Notes under the pieces: model-generated
What the model saw: the letters and a program-made list of their open reading frames with translations, nothing else
Told to the model about the DNA's origin: nothing
Databases searched by the model: none
Made by a program: the position numbers and the translations under genes
In this document: in pieces, positions 1 through 5,806 of the stretch
How positions within the stretch are numbered: the stretch's first letter is position 1
Layout of the letters: the number at the start of each line of letters is the position of its first letter
DNA from: an uncultured Flammeovirgaceae bacterium
GTDB taxonomy: Bacteria; Bacteroidota; Bacteroidia; Cytophagales; Cyclobacteriaceae
Direction: 5' to 3'
Assembly: GCA_946886805.1 (NCBI GenBank)
Contig: CAMPJM010000268.1
Coordinates: forward strand, 1-5,956
Length of the DNA stretch: 5,956 nucleotides

Positions 1-158
1 TAAACTGATGCACTTTCGGTTCACCGCCCCCGCTCTTCCGGATTTGCAATCCGGATGCCCTAATTACGGATTTGTAATCCGTTTTATCAGGGCCATCAGA
101 ACGCATTACAAATGCTAATTGTAAATAGATCGGGATTACAAATCCCGACCAGCGTCCG
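1..158 (+). repeat. Family A REP-like module, copy 1 (four hairpins)
   Basis: This intergenic module contains four short inverted repeats, each with a three-base loop. They are CCGGATT-TGC-AATCCGG at 38-54, ACGGATT-TGT-AATCCGT at 66-82, GCATT-ACA-AATGC at 103-115, and TCGGGATT-ACA-AATCCCGA at 130-148. The core of the first two is the reverse complement of the core of the last, so the module is built of facing hairpins like a BIME. The same order recurs at about 1601-1735 and, incompletely, at 1779-1890, including the CGCTCTTCC word just before the first hairpin (31-39). The outer limits are approximate. That it is a REP family moved by some RAYT is inference; the transposase in this window sits beside a different repeat. 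Confidence 0.8.
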
Positions 159-177
159 GTAAACTATAAAGAACCTG

Positions 178-197
178 TTGTAGCAACGTTGATACAA
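178..197. other. 20-bp near-perfect palindrome just past the oxidoreductase stop
   Basis: The segment reads TTGTA-G-CAACGTTG-A-TACAA. All bases pair with the opposite arm except the single G/A position, and the centre CAACGTTG is a perfect palindrome. It lies one base beyond the stop codon of the minus-strand oxidoreductase. No T-run follows on the minus strand, so an intrinsic terminator is not supported. It could be a protein-binding dyad, or a stem protecting the 3' end of the mRNA. No copy of it is seen next to the other family A modules. Confidence 0.4.
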
Positions 198-198
198 T

Positions 199-777
199 TT
201 ATAGTGACCTCCTACCTAGCCCTTCCACTTTCCGCATCCACTTATTCCTCACTTCTAATTCTGATCCTCTGATAATCCCCACATAGGTTACTCTAACGGG
301 CTTTACGCCACAAAATTCAAGAATCGATCGTTTAAGCTGATTAACACTAGGTCTTCCAAAAAACATTCTGTAGTACCAACCCGGCTGATCCAAGGTAGTG
401 ATGATATGAGCCGTTTTACCTGTTAACAATTTATCCCACCATACAGAATTTTCACGGTACTTAAAGGCCATGCCAGGAAGGAAAAGGCGATCTATGAATC
501 CTTTCATGATAGCGGGAAAGCCACCCCACCAAACGGGATGCACCCACACAAGATGGTCTGCCCACTGAATTTTCTCCCAGGCATCAATTAGGTCGGGCTC
601 TAAATCCATTCTTTTTTGATAGCCATGTCGTAAATTATTGTTAAAATATAGTCTACCAATCCATATTTCTTTTAGAGTAGCCCCGCTGCTTTTTGCACCA
701 TTTATATAAGCATGAGCAAGGGCATGATTAAAGCTGTCTTCGTTTGGATGTCCGTTGATTACAAGTATGTTTTTCAT
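199..777 (-). CDS. NAD(P)H-dependent oxidoreductase, flavodoxin-like fold
   Basis: A 192-residue cytoplasmic protein of the Flavodoxin_2 family (relatives: MdaB, KefF, YwrO, NQO1-type quinone reductases). Members bind FMN or FAD and pass two electrons from NAD(P)H to quinones or similar acceptors. The N-terminal strand MKNILVINGHP (1-11) followed by NEDSFN (12-17) is the family's phosphate-binding start. Residues 72-102 (WADHLVWVHPVWWGGFP, then MKGFIDRLFLPG) are the diagnostic strand and flavin-binding segment. The length is normal for the family, and the start places the first beta strand at the N terminus. No signal peptide or membrane segment is seen. It follows the Crp/Fnr-type gene on the same strand after a 64-bp gap that contains a possible promoter. 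The exact substrate cannot be told from sequence; stress-linked quinone reduction is a guess. Confidence 0.9.
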   Translation of the reverse strand: MKNILVINGHPNEDSFNHALAHAYINGAKSSGATLKEIWIGRLYFNNNLRHGYQKRMDLEPDLIDAWEKIQWADHLVWVHPVWWGGFPAIMKGFIDRLFLPGMAFKYRENSVWWDKLLTGKTAHIITTLDQPGWYYRMFFGRPSVNQLKRSILEFCGVKPVRVTYVGIIRGSELEVRNKWMRKVEGLGRRSL

Positions 778-780
778 TTT

Positions 781-808
781 GCTGTTTTTCTATTTACAGC
801 CAAAAGTA
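781..808 (-). promoter_or_regulatory. Candidate -7 promoter box and dyad ahead of the oxidoreductase
   Basis: Read on the minus strand, TACTTTTG (complement of 801-808) matches the Bacteroidota -7 consensus TAnnTTTG exactly and ends 23 bases before the ATG at 777. Just downstream, 781-800 form a dyad with arms GCTGT and ACAGC around 10 bases, which could be a regulator site or a small leader hairpin. The nearest upstream TTTG is about 26 bases from the -7 box, longer than the usual 19 or so, so the -33 element is not convincing. If real, it would let the oxidoreductase be transcribed separately from the regulator gene. Confidence 0.28.
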
Positions 809-841
809 TACTCCAACGGGAAATTACTACCGGACAAATGT

Positions 842-1411
842 CTATAAAACCACCTCTCTTCGTAATCTGCTCAAGTGGCGGGGTGTAACGTTTAAATAAG
901 AAGCCAAATACTGTAAGGGAATGTATTGAAGATATGTCGCGTGCGTTTCCATAAATGCCTCATACCGCTTTTTAGCAGAATGCTTTTGCAGTAAAAACAT
1001 CCTTTTCTCAAGCTCGATATACTGGATCTCGGTTAATGACTTCCCCGCTTTCAACCAATTCGGACTCGCTGCATACAGCCTGTTCAAATCCTCCTTTTTT
1101 AATACCTCCAAAGTAATGTCTGTAAGTGCTTGTATATTTTCTTCAGTTGGATTGCCGCTAATTAAGCTGGACAAAGCGGTCATCAGGTTATTGCCAAAAG
1201 TAATACAATAGGTAATTTCCTCTCCATTCTCTTTTGAGTAATATGATCTTAAGATGCCATCTTTGATATAAACCAATTGATTGCAGATACTTCCTTCGCT
1301 GATCAGATATTCCCCTTTCCGGATAGTTTTTGAAGTTGTCATGCCATTTAACATATCCAAATCTTGCTCCGATAATAGTCTTAGGGAATGAAAGTACGAT
1401 TTCATACTCAT
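842..1411 (-). CDS. Crp/Fnr-family transcriptional regulator
   Basis: A 189-residue regulator. An N-terminal cyclic-nucleotide-binding-type beta barrel spans about residues 20-115 (KGEYLISEGSICNQLVYIKDG at 32-52 is the typical opening). A long dimer helix follows at about 122-158, then a C-terminal helix-turn-helix at about 164-186, with PLQYLASYLNVTPRHLSRLR as turn and recognition helix. The barrel lacks the Gly-Glu...Arg phosphate-binding cassette of E. coli CRP; the equivalent stretch is TFGNNLMTALSSLISG (71-86). No Fnr-like N-terminal cysteine cluster is present. Cyclic AMP binding or Fe-S sensing is therefore not supported, as is common for short Bacteroidota members. A second in-frame Met at codon 3 is an alternative start. 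It lies upstream of the oxidoreductase on the same strand, so it probably controls that gene, itself, or both. Confidence 0.9.
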   Translation of the reverse strand: MSMKSYFHSLRLLSEQDLDMLNGMTTSKTIRKGEYLISEGSICNQLVYIKDGILRSYYSKENGEEITYCITFGNNLMTALSSLISGNPTEENIQALTDITLEVLKKEDLNRLYAASPNWLKAGKSLTEIQYIELEKRMFLLQKHSAKKRYEAFMETHATYLQYIPLQYLASYLNVTPRHLSRLRREVVL

Positions 1412-1600
1412 GGTGCGTCGTGGTTTTATTTAATTTGTTTTAAACACTAATTTAGTCAGCTGTCTTTATAATGTTGTATAATTAATGTGGTTTAACCCGA
1501 AATATGCATTAAAATATCTATTCCGAAGCAAAATCCGGGTTTAGTTAAGTTTTTTTGTATACCTCATCCCTGAATACTTAATACTTCGGGGTAGGCTCTA
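1412..1600. other. AT-rich intergenic leader of the regulator gene
   Basis: No gene is seen here. The stretch upstream of the regulator's ATG should hold its promoter, but I find no full TAnnTTTG with a correctly spaced -33 box on the minus strand. An 11-bp dyad, ACTAA-T-TTAGT, lies at 1446-1456, about 35 bases from the start codon, where an autoregulatory site would be plausible. The word TGTCTTTATAAT at 1461-1472 recurs exactly at 1940-1951. Confidence 0.4.
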
Positions 1601-1738
1601 AATCCTTCTCTTCGCTCTTCCCGATCTGCAAATCCGAATGCTCTATTTACGGATTTGTAATCCATTTAACACTGCTTCAAAACGCATTACAAATGCTAAC
1701 TATAGATAGGTCGGGATTACAAATCCCGACCAGCGGTT
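1601..1738 (+). repeat. Family A REP-like module, copy 2
   Basis: This is a second copy of the module at 1-158, in the same orientation. It repeats CGCTCTTCC, a degraded first hairpin (about 1622-1636), GGATT-TGT-AATCC with the right flank changed (about 1649-1663), an intact GCATT-ACA-AATGC at 1684-1696, and the last hairpin at 1709-1731. That last hairpin is the longest in the window: ten paired bases, GGTCGGGATT with AATCCCGACC, around an ACA loop. The text from the third hairpin through CCAGCG is nearly identical to copy 1 (101-154). Module borders are approximate. Confidence 0.8.
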
Positions 1739-1778
1739 CAATTTAAGCACGGCAATAGATTTATAGGGCAGTCTGTTA

Positions 1779-1890
1779 AAAACTGACGTACTTCCGGACA
1801 CCGCTCTTCCTGATTTGTAATCCGGATGCCCTAATTACGGATTTGCAATCCGTTTTATAAGAGCTTTAAAAAAACTATTGCAAATGCTAA
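1779..1890 (+). repeat. Family A REP-like module, copy 3 (3'-truncated)
   Basis: A third direct copy begins about 40 bases after copy 2. Its lead (ACTGACGTACTTCCGGACACC) resembles the start of copy 1 (ACTGATGCACTTTCGG...), so the repeat unit includes about 30 bases ahead of the first hairpin. The first hairpin has one mismatch (1809-1825). The second is perfect, ACGGATT-TGC-AATCCGT at 1837-1853. The third is damaged (CTATTGCAAATGC, about 1874-1886), and the fourth is absent, giving way to AT-rich sequence. Confidence 0.75.
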
Positions 1891-2035
1891 TATTTTTATT
1901 TATGCTAGGTAATCCCCATCTTTTATTAAAATAGGTTTATGTCTTTATAATTCTATGTCTCTATAATAATGTATATTAGAACTAGAATTACTACAGTTGA
2001 CCTTTTTTATATAATTTTTTAACAGTCACAAAGCT
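1891..2035. other. AT-rich leader of the M19 gene with a short tandem repeat
   Basis: No gene is seen. TATGTCTTTATAAT (1938-1951) and TATGTCTCTATAAT (1954-1967) form a 16-bp-period tandem pair differing at one base. A related sequence lies at 1461-1482 on the other side of the family A modules. The plus-strand promoter of the dipeptidase-like gene should be here. TTGACC at 1997 and TATAAT-like sequence near 2009 are too close together for a sigma-70 promoter, and no correctly spaced TAnnTTTG was found. No Shine-Dalgarno precedes the ATG at 2036. Confidence 0.45.
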
Positions 2036-3472
2036 ATGTATATAGATATGCACTGCCACCCGGCAATGAAGCCATTGGGAAAAAGCTTTCAAAAAAAATC
2101 CACCGAATACCGCCAGAGTAAAAATCCGAGGGATAAAAGTTCATTGTGGTATATGGATAGAGCTGGTGCTTTTGAACGGGCTCTAAATGAATTAATTACC
2201 GTTACAAAATTTTCCCAAGCTGATTTTTCGACCTTAAGTTATGGTAAAGTAGGTGCGATCTGCGCTTCTTTGTATCCGCTGGAAAAAGGCTTTGTCAATA
2301 CGAGGGTTGGGGATGAACTTATACCCGACCTTGTGGTGGGCTTCGTTTCAGGATTATCGCAACGCAGGGTAAACCATCTGGACGATATGAAAAATTATTT
2401 TGATGACCTGGTGAAGGAACGGGAATTTTATGAGCAAATGGATGGTGTGGAGGTAAATCTTGAAAGAGGTAAATTCAAATACAAGATTGCTGACAATTAT
2501 GAAGAACTCAAATTGAACCTCGACAATACCGCTGAAAATATTGTGAGCGTATTTTTTTCAATAGAAGGTGGGCATGTATTTAATACCGGCATCCATCCAA
2601 AAGAAAATACGGCCAATAGAGAGGAAGTCCTGAGGAATGTTGAAACAGTTAAATCCTGGGAGCATAAACCTTTATTTCTGACCCTTTCTCATCATTTTTA
2701 TAATGAGTTGTGTGGTCACGCCCCCAGCCTTGGAGGTTTTGTAGGGAAAGTCCTAAACCAGAAACGCGGACTAAACGAGGGGTTTACGCAATTGGGTGAA
2801 GAAGTGGTCCATAAGCTGCTGGACAAAGCCCATGGCAACAGAATCCTTATTGACATAAAGCACATGAGTGAAAAGAGCCGGCAACGATATTATGAAATAC
2901 TGGACAGTGATTATAAAACCGATAACATACCGCTTTTGGTAAGCCATGGCGGCATGAACGGACTGGTAGAATTCACCAATAATCGCTATGGCCACTATGA
3001 TACCTCTCGTAAAATGATGACAGGAACCATCAATTTTTATGATAAAGAAGTTGTTAGAATAGCCATTTCAGGGGGCCTATTTTGTCTCCAACTGGATGAA
3101 AGGAGGCTGATTGCCCCTGATGAGCTGGACGCCATTAAAAGAAAAGAAAGAAAAGACGACAGGTTGTATTACCGTTCAAAAATTGTTTGGAACCAGATTC
3201 AGCATATCGCCGAAGTTTTGAATGACCACGGATTGGATGCCTGGAGTACCTGTGCAATCGGCTCAGACAACGATGGGATTGTAGACCCCTTAAATGGTTT
3301 CTGGACAGCGGAATTTTTTCCTTTTTTAGAACTTCACCTTCAAGAGCATGCCTTCAATTATATGAATGATAAAGGAGCAGCATTGTTACAGAAAAACCAA
3401 ATAGAACCTGATATCATCGTTTCCAGAGTAATGTACAGCAATGCGCTGGGGTTTTTAAGCAGGACGTTTTGA
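2036..3472 (+). CDS. M19 (membrane dipeptidase-like) metallohydrolase
   Basis: A 478-residue protein of the amidohydrolase fold, best matched to peptidase family M19 (renal dipeptidase), zinc enzymes that cleave dipeptides. Visible metal and active-site motifs in order are D4-M-H6-C-H8 at the extreme N terminus, SIEGGH with E177 (bridging carboxylate), LTLSHH (219-220), IDIKHMS with H276, LVSHGG with H304, and IGSDNDG with D411. This order is that of M19 enzymes. Oddities are HxH where renal dipeptidase has HxD, a length above the usual 320-410, and a long segment (about 10-165) between the first motif and E177 that I do not recognise. There is no signal peptide or lipobox, so it is predicted cytoplasmic despite the family name. 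The start is set by the HxH strand; Met5 is a less likely alternative. It stands alone, converging on rtcB 65 bp away. Substrate unknown. Confidence 0.82.
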   Translation: MYIDMHCHPAMKPLGKSFQKKSTEYRQSKNPRDKSSLWYMDRAGAFERALNELITVTKFSQADFSTLSYGKVGAICASLYPLEKGFVNTRVGDELIPDLVVGFVSGLSQRRVNHLDDMKNYFDDLVKEREFYEQMDGVEVNLERGKFKYKIADNYEELKLNLDNTAENIVSVFFSIEGGHVFNTGIHPKENTANREEVLRNVETVKSWEHKPLFLTLSHHFYNELCGHAPSLGGFVGKVLNQKRGLNEGFTQLGEEVVHKLLDKAHGNRILIDIKHMSEKSRQRYYEILDSDYKTDNIPLLVSHGGMNGLVEFTNNRYGHYDTSRKMMTGTINFYDKEVVRIAISGGLFCLQLDERRLIAPDELDAIKRKERKDDRLYYRSKIVWNQIQHIAEVLNDHGLDAWSTCAIGSDNDGIVDPLNGFWTAEFFPFLELHLQEHAFNYMNDKGAALLQKNQIEPDIIVSRVMYSNALGFLSRTF

Positions 3473-3537
3473 TGGGAGTTCTTTTTATAGCAATCCTAAT
3501 GCCGGGACACCAAACTTTACTATCCAAAGCAAAATTT
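3473..3537. other. Convergent gap between the M19 gene and rtcB
   Basis: These 65 bases separate two genes that end towards each other. I looked for a bidirectional hairpin terminator and found none with a GC stem and a T-run. Termination here is either factor-dependent or runs into the neighbouring gene. Confidence 0.5.
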
Positions 3538-4950
3538 TCAATCCACCTCCTTAAAGAAGTTATCGCCACACATCCTGACAATCCTTGGTATAAAGGATCC
3601 CACCACGTCTACCAATTCTTTCTGAGCTTCCATCACCAGTTTTATATCCTTGTAGGCCATCGGTGCTTCATCCAGTCCGGAGCCCATTAGCTCCACGCCC
3701 GACTGCTGAAGATGCTCGGCAACAAACGTTGGATTGAGCGTTTTCTTTGCCTGCGTACGTGACATAGCTCTACCGGCGCCATGCGAAGCTGAATTGATGG
3801 AAGCTATGTCGCCTTTTCCACTCACAATATAACCCGGAGCTGTCATAGAACCCGGGATTATCCCCAGCACGCCTTTTCCCGCAGGCGTTGCACCTTTTCT
3901 ATGAACAATTATTTCTTCGCCAAAAGCATCCTTTTCTTTCCAGGCAAAATTGTGGTGGTTTTCGATCATTGCGACAGGATTGGTGCGCAAACCCACAGCC
4001 ATTCTATCGTGTATCTGGTGGTGACAGGCCGAAGCATAATCACCAGCCAAATTCATGGCAAGCCAATACTCCTGTCCTGCTTCAGTGTCCAAATCTAGCC
4101 ATGCCAAATGTCTGGCCTCCTGTGGAAGCGTGCAAAGGTCCATAGCCAGTTTGGTATAATGGTTGGCAATTGTAGCACCAAAGCCCCTTGATCCCGAATG
4201 TGAAAGCAAGGCCAGATACTGTCCCACTGGCAACCCAAATTCATTGTTTTCCTCGAAAATTTCGGTGATCCCAAATTCTACAAAATGATTGCCACCGCCA
4301 GAAGACCCTAGTTGCGAATAAGCTTTGTCTTTCAATCCCTTCAATAATTTTATTTCAGCAAACAACGGATTATCTATTACCGAATGATCCTGCGGCTTTT
4401 TAAAAGTTGCCCGACCAAATTTTGTATTCACATTGAGCATCTCCTTCAAGTCCTCCTTTCTACTGTCGATAAAACCTGCTGGTAATTCGTAAATAGACAT
4501 ACACATTCTACAACCTATATCCACCCCTACTCCATAGGGTATTACGGCATTTTTTGTGGCCAACACACCTCCTATAGGCAAGCCATATCCCTGATGTGCG
4601 TCGGGCATCAAAGCTCCCGCAACGGTCACGGGTAATTTCATAGCGGTTTCCATTTGTTTAATGGCACCCTCTTCAATACCCGCCGCCCCGTAAATTTTAT
4701 ACGTTTCAGGACTTTCGTTCAGCGCTAAAATTCCGGCTTCCTTCGCCGGCTTTAGCAACTCAAATGCAATCGGAGAAAGTTTTTTATCCTCCAAAAAGCC
4801 CGAAGGGTTCTGCAATACCTGCTCTAGCAAAGAGGTAATGGTTTTCAAATTTGAATCAGCATATTCGGCTTGGATTACATCCAGGGCAATTCCCATTACT
4901 TTCCCTTCAGGATATCCTAAAGCCAATAAATAATTTCCATTTATTTCCAT
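3538..4950 (-). CDS. rtcB: RtcB-family RNA ligase
   Basis: A 470-residue RtcB, the GTP- and Mn-dependent ligase that joins RNA ends bearing 2',3'-cyclic phosphate or 3'-phosphate to 5'-OH. In bacteria it acts in repair of cleaved tRNA or other RNA. Signature motifs are all present: PDAHQGYGLPIGG (116-128), GVDIGCRM with metal ligands D144 and C147, GGGNHFVEFG with N221 and H222, LSHSGSRG with H251, the NHHN segment (331-334), HRKGATPAG (350-358), and SASHGAGRAMSR with H390, the residue expected to carry GMP. No catalytic residue appears lost, so it should be active. Length is in the range of longer RtcBs (E. coli about 408, P. horikoshii about 481). The start is supported by the INGNYLLALGYPEGK N terminus. 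No archease, rtcA or rtcR lies beside it in the window, so its regulation and partners cannot be inferred. Confidence 0.96.
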   Translation of the reverse strand: MEINGNYLLALGYPEGKVMGIALDVIQAEYADSNLKTITSLLEQVLQNPSGFLEDKKLSPIAFELLKPAKEAGILALNESPETYKIYGAAGIEEGAIKQMETAMKLPVTVAGALMPDAHQGYGLPIGGVLATKNAVIPYGVGVDIGCRMCMSIYELPAGFIDSRKEDLKEMLNVNTKFGRATFKKPQDHSVIDNPLFAEIKLLKGLKDKAYSQLGSSGGGNHFVEFGITEIFEENNEFGLPVGQYLALLSHSGSRGFGATIANHYTKLAMDLCTLPQEARHLAWLDLDTEAGQEYWLAMNLAGDYASACHHQIHDRMAVGLRTNPVAMIENHHNFAWKEKDAFGEEIIVHRKGATPAGKGVLGIIPGSMTAPGYIVSGKGDIASINSASHGAGRAMSRTQAKKTLNPTFVAEHLQQSGVELMGSGLDEAPMAYKDIKLVMEAQKELVDVVGSFIPRIVRMCGDNFFKEVD

Positions 4951-5059
4951 TATAATTTCTTTAAAATCTTAAATCAGCCGTCTAACCCTTTTGGGTCCTA
5001 GCGAAATAATTCACTACAAGAACAGTAACCTTTCAGCGTTTCCGCAAGTTTGGATTTTA
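4951..5059. other. rtcB leader and divergent intergenic segment
   Basis: This is the upstream region of rtcB on the minus strand. The last bases before the ATG are AT-rich with no clear ribosome-binding site. The only dyad is a weak one, ACCC-TTTT-GGGT at 4985-4996 (four paired bases). I found no convincing promoter box on either strand. With the RAYT remnant and repeat to its right it completes a 297-bp gene-poor stretch. Confidence 0.4.
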
Positions 5060-5101
5060 AACCCATTGAATTGGGAAGAAGATAAATTCTACAACAAATG
5101 A
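5060..5101 (+). pseudogene. 3' remnant of a second RAYT transposase gene
   Basis: Read in frame, these bases encode NPLNWEEDKFYNK and a TGA stop. The intact transposase 700 bp downstream ends NPLNWQEDKFYNK. At DNA level 5063-5103 matches 5767-5807 at 40 of 41 positions; the single change is G5075 against C5779. Upstream of 5060 the resemblance stops, so only the last 13 codons remain. It is followed, after a 12-base insertion (5104-5115), by a family B repeat that matches the one after the intact gene. This is a broken gene tail with its attached REP sequence and is not expected to be translated. Confidence 0.88.
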
Positions 5102-5114
5102 TGGATTATACCTT

Positions 5115-5173
5115 GTAGAGACGTCTATTTATCGCGTCTCTGAATGGCGTAATTTATCCCGTCTCTACGGCGT
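5115..5173 (+). repeat. Family B REP-like hairpin block, left of the RAYT gene
   Basis: Positions 5117-5141 can form a hairpin with arms AGAGACG and CGTCTCT. A longer-range inverted repeat also exists: GTAGAGACG at 5115-5123 against CGTCTCTAC at 5160-5168, nine perfect pairs. A unit of 25 bases starting ATTTATCGCGTCTCT occupies 5127-5151, with a partial second unit at 5152-5173. Positions 5116-5151 match 5808-5843 on the other side of the transposase at 35 of 36 bases. These are probably the RAYT's own REP sequences; this assignment rests on proximity and family knowledge. Confidence 0.85.
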
Positions 5174-5247
5174 GAGGTTTTAAACACCAAATTTCTTGTT
5201 TAAAGTACCAGGATTTTCTAATATTAAAAAGAAAAACCAGCTAATTA

Positions 5248-5805
5248 ATGAACCCAGACCTTTACAACAACAAGTACCGCATTGAATCCTCAAGATTAAA
5301 GAATTGGGACTATGGTAGAAATGCTTCCTATTTTGTAACTATTTGTACCAGGAACAGAGAAAAATTCTTTGGTGAAATTTTGGATGGAGAAATGCACCTG
5401 TCTGAAATAGGACAAGAGGCAGAAAAATATTGGCAAAAGATCCCTGACCTTTTTCCGTTTGTTATTTTAGATGAATTTATTGTAATGCCCAATCATATGC
5501 ACGGGATTGTGGTCATTGATAAACCGGATGATCATACGGCGGTTATCGCAGATGGTGGCGGCAATTCAAATCGTGGGGGGATAACAGGCAATCATAATCC
5601 GATGACCCAGGAAAACCTGTCCAGGATATTGCGCTGGTACAAGGGCCGGGTCAAATTTGAATCAAGAGAAATACAACCAGATTTTGGATGGCATCCTAGA
5701 TTTCATGATCATATCATCAGGAATCAAAGATCCTTCGAAAGGATCCGGGATTATATCATTAACAATCCATTGAATTGGCAAGAAGATAAATTCTACAACA
5801 AATGA
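5248..5805 (+). CDS. REP-associated tyrosine transposase (RAYT, Y1 HUH type)
   Basis: A 185-residue single-strand DNA transposase of the IS200-like/Y1 superfamily. RAYTs nick and rejoin hairpin REP sequences through a 5'-phosphotyrosine and are thought to spread them. Visible features are RRLKNWDYG-like opening RLKNWDYGRNASYFVTICT (16-34), the HUH motif H83-M-H85 within VMPNHMHGIVVI (79-90), a Gly/Asn-rich linker (about 103-118), and LSRILRWYKGRVKF (124-137) with Y131 the likely nucleophile. The C terminus (149-185) is the usual WHPRFHDHIIRN...NPLNW end. Length is typical and the frame is intact, so it is probably functional. It is flanked on both sides by family B hairpins, the classic RAYT/REP arrangement, and preceded by the tail of another copy. 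Upstream bases are A-rich (AAAAAGAAAAACC) with no clear Shine-Dalgarno. Confidence 0.93.
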   Translation: MNPDLYNNKYRIESSRLKNWDYGRNASYFVTICTRNREKFFGEILDGEMHLSEIGQEAEKYWQKIPDLFPFVILDEFIVMPNHMHGIVVIDKPDDHTAVIADGGGNSNRGGITGNHNPMTQENLSRILRWYKGRVKFESREIQPDFGWHPRFHDHIIRNQRSFERIRDYIINNPLNWQEDKFYNK

Positions 5806-5806
5806 T

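Noticed and set aside
130..148. Family A hairpins as rho-independent terminators of the oxidoreductase
   Set aside because: The same hairpins recur in gaps not downstream of a gene end, and no T-run follows on the minus strand.
1487..1558. Possible intrinsic terminator: AACCCG and CGGGTT arms followed by a run of seven T
   Set aside because: The arms are about 40 bases apart with no good internal stem, and no plus-strand gene ends here.
1997..2014. TTGACC and TATAAT-like sequence ahead of the M19 gene as a sigma-70 promoter
   Set aside because: The spacing is about 7 bases instead of about 17, and Bacteroidota promoters use a different consensus.
2771..2995. 74-codon open frame on the minus strand within the M19 gene
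   Set aside because: It lies wholly antisense inside a gene with clear M19 motifs, has no recognisable domain, and no separate regulatory context.
3469..3690. 73-codon plus-strand frame overlapping the M19 stop and the end of rtcB
   Set aside because: Most of it is antisense to the conserved C-terminal coding of rtcB and resembles no known protein; treated as a shadow frame.
3888..4145. Two plus-strand open frames inside rtcB (3888-4145 and 3901-4098)
   Set aside because: They are antisense to conserved RtcB motifs and overlap each other in different frames, as expected by chance.
4985..4996. ACCC-TTTT-GGGT hairpin upstream of rtcB as a riboswitch or terminator
   Set aside because: Only four base pairs, no U-run and no larger fold seen around it.
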